A stretch of 10,094 bases of DNA. Origin: an uncultured Rhodospirillales bacterium (GTDB lineage: Bacteria; Pseudomonadota; Alphaproteobacteria; CALMVH01). A model generated the notes under the pieces. It made no database searches and was not told the origin of the DNA. It was given only the letters and a program-made list of their open reading frames with translations. This document shows, one piece after another, positions 1-4,388 of this stretch; the stretch's first letter is position 1; the number at the start of each line of letters is the position of its first letter. A program made the translations under genes and the position numbers. The stretch is from NCBI GenBank assembly GCA_937873165.1, contig CALMVH010000212.1:1-10094 (forward strand), given 5' to 3'.

Positions 1-369
1 ACCCAGGACGAAGACGCAAACTTCGAGCGCCTGGTGGCCATGCTGTCGGGATCGTTGCAAAATCCCAAGATCACACCCCAGCAGCGCCAGGATTTCGTCG
101 ATTATGCGCGGGCGCATCTCGACCGGACGATGCTGAAGAACGGCATGATCGGCGCGATGATGGAGACCTACAGTTTACCGGAGCTGGAAGCGCTTGCGGC
201 GTTCTACAGTTCGTCGGTCGGCAAGCAGATCTCTGCCAAGAACAAGCAGTTCCAGGCTGCTGCAAACCAGGATGTGCTGCCTGTCGCGATCACCTTCCTG
301 TCCTCATACGCAGCGCAATGCACGGATAAGTCGAAATGTATCGATCTGTCGATGATGGCCAAGAAGTAG
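1..369 (+). CDS. DUF2059 domain protein, 5' end missing
   Basis: This is the C-terminal 122 codons of a gene whose start lies before the window; the frame is open from base 1 and ends at TAG 367-369. The stretch LPELEALAAFYSSSVGKQI matches the hallmark of DUF2059 (a helix followed by 'L..FY.S..GK'), a helical domain found mostly in secreted or periplasmic proteobacterial proteins of unknown role. Any signal peptide would be outside the window. Near the C-terminus are two cysteines seven residues apart (AAQCTDKSKCID) that could form a disulfide if the protein is exported. The next gene converges on it with only 4 bases between the two stop codons, so there is no room for a separate terminator. 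Family assignment is fairly sure; function is unknown. Confidence 0.8.
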   Translation, partial: TQDEDANFERLVAMLSGSLQNPKITPQQRQDFVDYARAHLDRTMLKNGMIGAMMETYSLPELEALAAFYSSSVGKQISAKNKQFQAAANQDVLPVAITFLSSYAAQCTDKSKCIDLSMMAKK

Positions 370-373
370 CCGG

Positions 374-577
374 TCAGCGCTGGATTTCCGTCTCGCCAAG
401 CTCGCGGGCCTCATCGATCAGCATGATGGGAATGCCGTCGCGGATGGGATAAGCCAGGCGTGCGCGGTCGCTGATCAGCTCCTGCGCGGCCGCGTCGTAG
501 CGCAAGGGCGATTTTGTAAGCGGGCAGACGAGTACCTCGAGTAGATGCGGATCGACGGGACGTTGAACTGCGGACAT
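374..577 (-). CDS. Trm112-like protein (UPF0434/YcaR family)
   Basis: A 67-residue protein with the Trm112-like pattern: LLEVLVCPLTKSPL at residues 12-25 and the signature LAYPIRDGIPIMLIDEAR at 41-58. Eukaryotic and archaeal Trm112 activates methyltransferases by binding them; bacterial homologues such as E. coli YcaR have no settled role. The Cys-Pro-x-Cys zinc site of YcaR is degenerate here: only C18 remains and Thr replaces the second Cys, so metal binding is unlikely. From memory this form is usual in alphaproteobacteria. The ATG at 577 is preceded by GAGGA (582-586, minus strand) at 4 bases. It is the last gene of the cnoX - LON-domain - Trm112 set, 58 bases after the LON-domain stop and probably co-transcribed. 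Confidence 0.88.
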   Translation of the reverse strand: MSAVQRPVDPHLLEVLVCPLTKSPLRYDAAAQELISDRARLAYPIRDGIPIMLIDEARELGETEIQR

Positions 578-635
578 GGATTCCTCGGCTGGCTTGTTTT
601 TCTCATAACCGCGGGCCGCCGATCCCGCAACCCGA

Positions 636-1292
636 TCAATGCCGCAGCTTGTCGGGATCGGCGGGATCGTTCGCCGCCATTTCCAGCAACTTCAGCATGA
701 TCTCCGCCCGGTCCTGCAAGCAGGGCGCTTCCAGCAACGCCTGCTTTTCAGACGCTTCGAACGGGCAGATCATCGCAAGCGAGGTCAGCAAGCGTTCGTC
801 CTGGGATTCGGCGATGGCATCCCAGTTGGCGGACAAACCCTGGCGGGCGAAATACGCCTGCAACAGGCCGATGAATTTTTGCCTGTCGAACCCGGGACAA
901 GCCTCCTCGTCAAGGTCGGCACGAAAACGGCTCCAGTCCGCGTGGGCGCGGCGATACCCGCGCAGTGTTTCCAGTTCCTGCCTGATGGTGAAGCGGCAGA
1001 TGCCGGACAAGGAAATCAGGTAGCAGCCGTCTTCCGTCTCGGTAAAGGAAACGATCCGGCCCGCGCATCCAATCGAGAAGACCGGTGGCGGCTCGCCGGC
1101 ACCGGTGGGCTGGATCATGCCGATCAATCGGTTGTCCCGCAGCGAATCCTCGACCATCGCAAGGTAACGCGGTTCGAATATATTCAGGGGCAGCCTGCCC
1201 CGCGGCAGCAGCAATACGCCATTCAAGGGGAAGATCGGCACTGTCTGCGGCAGGTCTTCAAAGCCCGGATCGAAAGGCGAACGCGAGCTCAT
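636..1292 (-). CDS. LON peptidase substrate-binding domain protein
   Basis: A 218-residue stand-alone LON N-terminal domain (PF02190 type). The opening VPIFPLNGVLLLPRGRLPLNIFEPRY (residues 18-43) is the classic first beta-hairpin and helix of this domain, and the remainder has the expected length. There is no AAA+ ATPase and no Ser-Lys protease domain, so it is not Lon protease. In Lon this domain recognises substrates; the free-standing version is presumed to bind proteins or peptides, but its role is not established. The ATG at 1290-1292 overlaps the TGA of cnoX as ATGA. The bases before it carry no good ribosome-binding site, which points to translational coupling to cnoX. The next gene on the same strand is Trm112-like. 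Confidence 0.9.
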   Translation of the reverse strand: MSSRSPFDPGFEDLPQTVPIFPLNGVLLLPRGRLPLNIFEPRYLAMVEDSLRDNRLIGMIQPTGAGEPPPVFSIGCAGRIVSFTETEDGCYLISLSGICRFTIRQELETLRGYRRAHADWSRFRADLDEEACPGFDRQKFIGLLQAYFARQGLSANWDAIAESQDERLLTSLAMICPFEASEKQALLEAPCLQDRAEIMLKLLEMAANDPADPDKLRH

Positions 1293-2218
1293 CGGAACAG
1301 CAGGGCGGACAGGCGTTTGCGTGCGGATACAGTCAGGGGATCGCTGAAGCCGAACGCTTCGAAAAATTTGACCAACTGCTTGCGGGCTTCCTCGTCGTTG
1401 AAGCTGCGGTCGCGCCGAATCGACTCAAGCAGCGCGTCCACAGCGGCCTCGCGGTCGCCCGAGCCGTAATAAGCCATGGCAAGATCGAAGCGCGCGGCGT
1501 GATCGTCGGGATTGACGTCCAGCCGCCTCAGCAGATCGGCCGCCTCGCCCAGTCCCGCACTTTGTTCCGCAAGGTCAAGCGCCGTTCGAACCGCGGCGAG
1601 ATCGGCGTGCTTCGCGACTTCGGCGGGAGCAGTATCGATCAGCTGGCGTGCGGCATCGGTCTGGCCGTGATCCAGCAACAGCCGCGCAAATCCAGCACGC
1701 GCGCCGACGCTGGCGGGTTCGGCATCCAGCACCTCCGCATAGATCTCCTGCGCAATCTGGGGCTGGCCGGCCGCTATCGCATCCTTTGCCTGCGCCAGGA
1801 GCGCTTCGATCGGGTCTGCGCCCGGCGTTCCTGCCTGGGCCGCAAGCTTGTCAACGAACTGCTTGATCTGACTTTCGGGAACCGCACCGGTAAATCCATC
1901 CACCGGCTGTCCCTTAAAGAAGGCATACACCGTCGGAATCGACTGTATGCGCAAGGCTTGCGCAAGCTCCGGATTTTCATCGATGTTGACCTTGACCATG
2001 CGCACGCGGCCGCCCGCGGCCGCAACGTTGCGTTCCAGCATCGGGCCAAGGGTCTTGCACGGCCCGCACCAGGGCGCCCAGAAATCCACGATCACCGGCA
2101 CCGTACCGGACCCGGCGATCACGTCGCGCTCGAAGGTCGCGGTGGTGGTATCGGCAATCACGCCGTCGGCGCTTGCGGCGGCAGGTTTGGCGGGTTTTTT
2201 TCCCAGCAGCAGGTCCAT
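1289..2218 (-). CDS. cnoX: Chaperedoxin CnoX/YbbN: thioredoxin domain plus TPR region
   Basis: A 309-residue cytosolic protein. Residues about 20-125 form a thioredoxin fold with the active site WCGPCK (W50-K55, C51 and C54) and the cis-proline motif IPT (P95). Residues about 135-309 are Ala-rich helical repeats of TPR type. This order and length fit CnoX (YbbN), a holdase that protects aggregation-prone proteins and hands them to DnaK/GroEL. E. coli CnoX has lost the catalytic CxxC; this one keeps it, as described for Caulobacter CnoX, so it should also act as a thiol oxidoreductase. The ATG at 2218 follows AAGGA (2225-2229, minus strand) at 6 bases. It is the first gene of the operon and overlaps the LON-domain gene by 4 bases. 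Ordinary thioredoxin is excluded by the 180-residue extension. Confidence 0.9.
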   Translation of the reverse strand: MDLLLGKKPAKPAAASADGVIADTTTATFERDVIAGSGTVPVIVDFWAPWCGPCKTLGPMLERNVAAAGGRVRMVKVNIDENPELAQALRIQSIPTVYAFFKGQPVDGFTGAVPESQIKQFVDKLAAQAGTPGADPIEALLAQAKDAIAAGQPQIAQEIYAEVLDAEPASVGARAGFARLLLDHGQTDAARQLIDTAPAEVAKHADLAAVRTALDLAEQSAGLGEAADLLRRLDVNPDDHAARFDLAMAYYGSGDREAAVDALLESIRRDRSFNDEEARKQLVKFFEAFGFSDPLTVSARKRLSALLFR

Positions 2219-2284
2219 GGTTTATCCTTTCGCCCTTGATCTGTCCCACAGCCGGCGCAAGACAAGCCGCGGCGGTGGATGCCC

Positions 2285-2314
2285 GCTATATGAACCGGAT
2301 TTTACGCCTTGCAA
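2285..2314 (-). promoter_or_regulatory. Candidate sigma70 promoter for the cnoX operon
   Basis: Reading the minus strand, TTGCAA (plus 2309-2314) and TATAGC (plus 2285-2290) are separated by 18 bases. They lie about 70-95 bases upstream of the cnoX start. The -35 hexamer is its own reverse complement and is the same one used by the tRNA promoter on the other strand. The position is sensible but the -10 is only a moderate match, and the assignment is by eye. Confidence 0.4.
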
Positions 2315-2336
2315 GCCCCGCTGCTTTGCGTATAGT
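2309..2336 (+). promoter_or_regulatory. Sigma70-type promoter for tRNA-Gly
   Basis: TTGCAA (2309-2314) and TATAGT (2331-2336) with a 16-base spacer sit just ahead of the tRNA. The predicted transcription start near 2343 leaves about 13 bases before the mature 5' end at 2356. The -35 lies within the 8-base palindrome CTTGCAAG (2308-2315), matching the CTTG core favoured by alphaproteobacterial -35 elements. Confidence 0.6.
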
Positions 2337-2355
2337 GCCGCTCAGCGAACGGAGC

Positions 2356-2430
2356 GCGGGCGTAGCTCAGGGGTAGAGCATAACCTTGCCAAGGTTAGGG
2401 TCGAGAGTTCGAATCTCTTCGCCCGCTCCA
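2356..2430 (+). tRNA. tRNA-Gly (anticodon GCC), CCA encoded
   Basis: A complete cloverleaf can be folded. The acceptor stem is GCGGGCG (2356-2362) with CGCCCGC (2420-2426). The D stem is GCTC/GAGC (2365-2368, 2376-2379). The anticodon stem is TAACC/GGTTA with loop TTGCCAA and anticodon GCC at 2388-2390. The T arm is GAGAG-TTCGAAT-CTCTT (2403-2419, one G-U pair). The discriminator is T2427, followed by a genomically encoded CCA at 2428-2430. GCC decodes GGC and GGU, the main glycine codons in a GC-rich genome. It is transcribed away from cnoX, and the base composition drops directly after it. Confidence 0.97.
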
Positions 2431-2530
2431 ACTCGCTTACTCATTTTCAAGTTCGGCTGACGCGTAGTTGACGCGAAAAGCGCTCTCTTTTCCGTTAGCA
2501 CGAGATCTACTCGTATCCCAATCAAATATC
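2431..2530. other. 100-base low-GC leader between tRNA-Gly and the DUF486 gene
   Basis: About 48% GC by hand count. It holds a TTGACG at 2468-2473 that could be a -35, but no -10 at proper spacing. GAAAAG-6-CTTTTC is a weak inverted repeat around 2475-2492. ACGAG-5-CTCGT (2500-2514) is a small hairpin just ahead of the gene. There is no convincing terminator for the tRNA and no clear ribosome-binding site, so the gene may be read from the tRNA promoter. Confidence 0.4.
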
Positions 2531-2866
2531 ATGAAAACCATATTGCTGCTTTGCTGCTCGAATGTATTCATGACATTCGCCTGGTACGGCCACCTTAAAT
2601 TCAAGGACCAGCCGCTTTGGCTGGTTATCTTGTGCAGCTGGGGAATCGCATTCTTCGAGTACTGTTTCCAAGTGCCCGCCAATCGCATCGGATCCTATGA
2701 GTTCACGCCGGCCCAGCTAAAGATCATCCAGGAGGTAATCACCTTGATCGTGTTTGCTGGGTTTTCAGTCTTTTATCTGGGAGACAAGCTTCACTGGAAC
2801 TATGTCGGCGCCCTTTGCTGCCTGATGGGAGCGGTCGCTTTCATGTTCTGGGGACGAACCGTCTGA
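2531..2866 (+). CDS. DUF486 small four-helix membrane protein (DMT-like)
   Basis: A 111-residue, very hydrophobic protein with about four membrane helices (residues roughly 3-20, 27-46, 62-80 and 88-107). The start MKTILLLCCSNVFMTFAWYGHLKF and the central FEYCFQVPANRIG are typical of DUF486, annotated as DMT-family protein and distantly related to small drug/metabolite transporters. Substrate and function are unknown. I chose the ATG at 2531 because the family begins this way; an in-frame TTG at 2468 would add 21 polar residues that do not look homologous. The Shine-Dalgarno is poor. The gene is about 50% GC against roughly 60-65% around it and directly follows a tRNA, which may mean recent acquisition. 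It converges on acvB with 32 bases between stops. Confidence 0.85.
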   Translation: MKTILLLCCSNVFMTFAWYGHLKFKDQPLWLVILCSWGIAFFEYCFQVPANRIGSYEFTPAQLKIIQEVITLIVFAGFSVFYLGDKLHWNYVGALCCLMGAVAFMFWGRTV

Positions 2867-2898
2867 CAGACGAGTGCCGCAGCATTCAAATCGATCGG

Positions 2899-4260
2899 TT
2901 ACTTCAGCCTTTTTGCCGCGCCGTCCATGATCCGCGTTGCCAATGCCTCGTAATCGTCGCCGAAATGGTGACCGCCGGGGGTCTTGATGTCTTCGTCCCT
3001 GGCTGCCGCCGGCGTGGTGCAGGCCGACTCGTCGGCTTCGTCCGCGCCATAGAAACATTGCACCAAAGCCGACGGGATCTTCGCCAGCTCGGGTTCGACC
3101 GGCATGGTCGCCGCGTTGGCACGGTCGGAGAAATACTCCGATACCGATATTTCGAAGCGCGTGTTGCGCGACAAGGCCAGCAGCGAAAGCTCCGGGATGC
3201 GCGCCTTGTTTTCCGATAACAGGCGGTTGTAGGCAAACGGCATGATGTCGGCCCCGAAGGAATATCCGACCAGCACGAATTTGTCGATGTGCCAGGCCTG
3301 GCGGTAATGATCCATGACGCGGTCGAGGTCATGAGCCACAACTTCCGGCCGCTTCGGCTGCCAGAAATAGAGCAGCGAGTCGAATCCGACAACTGGCACG
3401 CCGTGCGACGACAGCACCTGTCCTAGCGTGCGGTCGAGATCGCGCCATCCCCCGTCGCCCGAGTATACGATGGCGACATAGGGCGCGGGCTTGCCCGTCG
3501 GCATTTCGATAACAGGCAAATCTTCGATGCTGTTGGGATCGGTGCTGACTGCGGTTGTCAGCAGGGGTTTTACAAGACCGTTCAACCGGTCGGCCACCGA
3601 ACCCGTACTGGAGGGTACAAGATCGGCCTTCTTTATATCCGCGATCCAGTCTGCCGTATCCGCCGCGTTTGCCGCCGCCTCGACCGTCCATGGCTGCTGG
3701 ATATCGACAGCGGGCAGCAGGGTTTTGTCCTCCGCCTCGCTCAGGCCTATGCCGCAGATGTTCAAAGGCTGCGCCTGGTGGGCGGAGAAACCGACGCTGG
3801 CGCCTCCGGCAAAGGAATAGCTGGGGGCCTCTGCCAGCAGCCCATACACCAGTTGCCCGCCCTGCACGCCGGTGGAGGCCAGGACCGGAACCCGGAACGC
3901 CGGGAACTGCAGCTTGCGCTGTAACGCGCGGTTCAAATCCTCGACATCGCTCGACAACCAGGCGCAGCTCGGCTTGTCGGCGATCAGGCTGCGCGTATAG
4001 GCGCCCGCGTCCACTGTGGCAACTGCTGCCCCAAGGCCGGTCAGACGCGCGGCGACCTGTCGCGTATCGGGATCGTTCGGGTGATCGGCGAACAGGATGA
4101 CCACGTCGGACGGCCTGCCGGGCGGCAGGCTGTAAGGCACCGACCCCAGCCGTTCATTCGTAATCGTGTCGGCGCGCGATGGCTGCGGCCACAAGGCGAT
4201 TATACACGCCACTACCAAACAGAGACGTCCGAGGCCCCGTGAAGCTACACCCAGGCGCAT
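2899..4260 (-). CDS. acvB: AcvB/VirJ-family periplasmic lysyl-phosphatidylglycerol hydrolase
   Basis: A 453-residue secreted alpha/beta hydrolase. Residues 1-30 are a Sec signal peptide with probable cleavage after PSRA. Residues about 50-240 form a first, divergent hydrolase-like half. Residues about 258-453 are the VirJ domain, with VYSGDGGWRDLD (265-276), the nucleophile elbow GYSFG (Ser334) and a late PGGHHF supplying the likely catalytic His (431 or 432). The length fits full AcvB, not the shorter VirJ. Characterised members in Agrobacterium (AcvB) and Rhizobium tropici (AtvA) act on lysyl-phosphatidylglycerol and matter for acid tolerance and virulence. The mature protein has four Cys (99, 169, 402, 414); 402 and 414 are close enough to pair. 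It is divergent from mprF, which makes the substrate. The ATG at 4260 is the only start leaving a good signal peptide; its ribosome-binding site is weak. Confidence 0.88.
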   Translation of the reverse strand: MRLGVASRGLGRLCLVVACIIALWPQPSRADTITNERLGSVPYSLPPGRPSDVVILFADHPNDPDTRQVAARLTGLGAAVATVDAGAYTRSLIADKPSCAWLSSDVEDLNRALQRKLQFPAFRVPVLASTGVQGGQLVYGLLAEAPSYSFAGGASVGFSAHQAQPLNICGIGLSEAEDKTLLPAVDIQQPWTVEAAANAADTADWIADIKKADLVPSSTGSVADRLNGLVKPLLTTAVSTDPNSIEDLPVIEMPTGKPAPYVAIVYSGDGGWRDLDRTLGQVLSSHGVPVVGFDSLLYFWQPKRPEVVAHDLDRVMDHYRQAWHIDKFVLVGYSFGADIMPFAYNRLLSENKARIPELSLLALSRNTRFEISVSEYFSDRANAATMPVEPELAKIPSALVQCFYGADEADESACTTPAAARDEDIKTPGGHHFGDDYEALATRIMDGAAKRLK

Positions 4261-4296
4261 GTCGAAAATGACCCTATTTGAGAGGTATGCCCGTGA

Positions 4297-4325
4297 TTGC
4301 TACAGGTGAACGATTGTGTCATCAA
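4297..4325 (-). promoter_or_regulatory. Candidate acvB promoter
   Basis: On the minus strand TTGATG (plus 4320-4325) and TAGCAA (plus 4297-4302) are 17 bases apart, about 37-65 bases upstream of the acvB ATG. The -35 is good and the -10 weak (3 of 6), as might be expected of an activated promoter. By-eye call only; no matching strong promoter was found for mprF on the plus strand. Confidence 0.3.
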
Positions 4326-4343
4326 CGTTCGAGATGATCGTTC
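4308..4343. repeat. 7-base inverted repeat in the acvB-mprF intergenic region
   Basis: GAACGAT (4308-4314) and ATCGTTC (4337-4343) are perfect reverse complements with 22 bases between them. A further CGTTC lies at 4326-4330, 13 bases from the one at 4339-4343. The repeat straddles the candidate acvB -35, as an operator for a dimeric regulator could. I do not recognise a known consensus. Confidence 0.35.
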
Positions 4344-4388
4344 TGCCATTTCCCTGCCGCGCGATTGTGCGCGCCTCCTGATGCCCGC

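Noticed and set aside
639..1469. 276-codon plus-strand open frame across the LON-domain gene
   Set aside because: Shadow frame; the opposite strand encodes a clear LON domain and a coupled operon.
1085..2239. 384-codon plus-strand open frame antisense to cnoX
   Set aside because: It mirrors the third-position GC bias of cnoX on the other strand. The translation is rich in Arg/Gly/His with no domain, while the minus-strand frame gives an unmistakable thioredoxin.
2468..2530. Upstream TTG start for the DUF486 protein
   Set aside because: It would add a 21-residue polar extension absent from the family; the ATG at 2531 gives the canonical N-terminus.
2860..2872. Perfect palindrome CGTCTG-A-CAGACG overlapping the DUF486 stop
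   Set aside because: With a usable loop only a 4-base-pair stem remains and there is no T-run. It is short enough to be chance.
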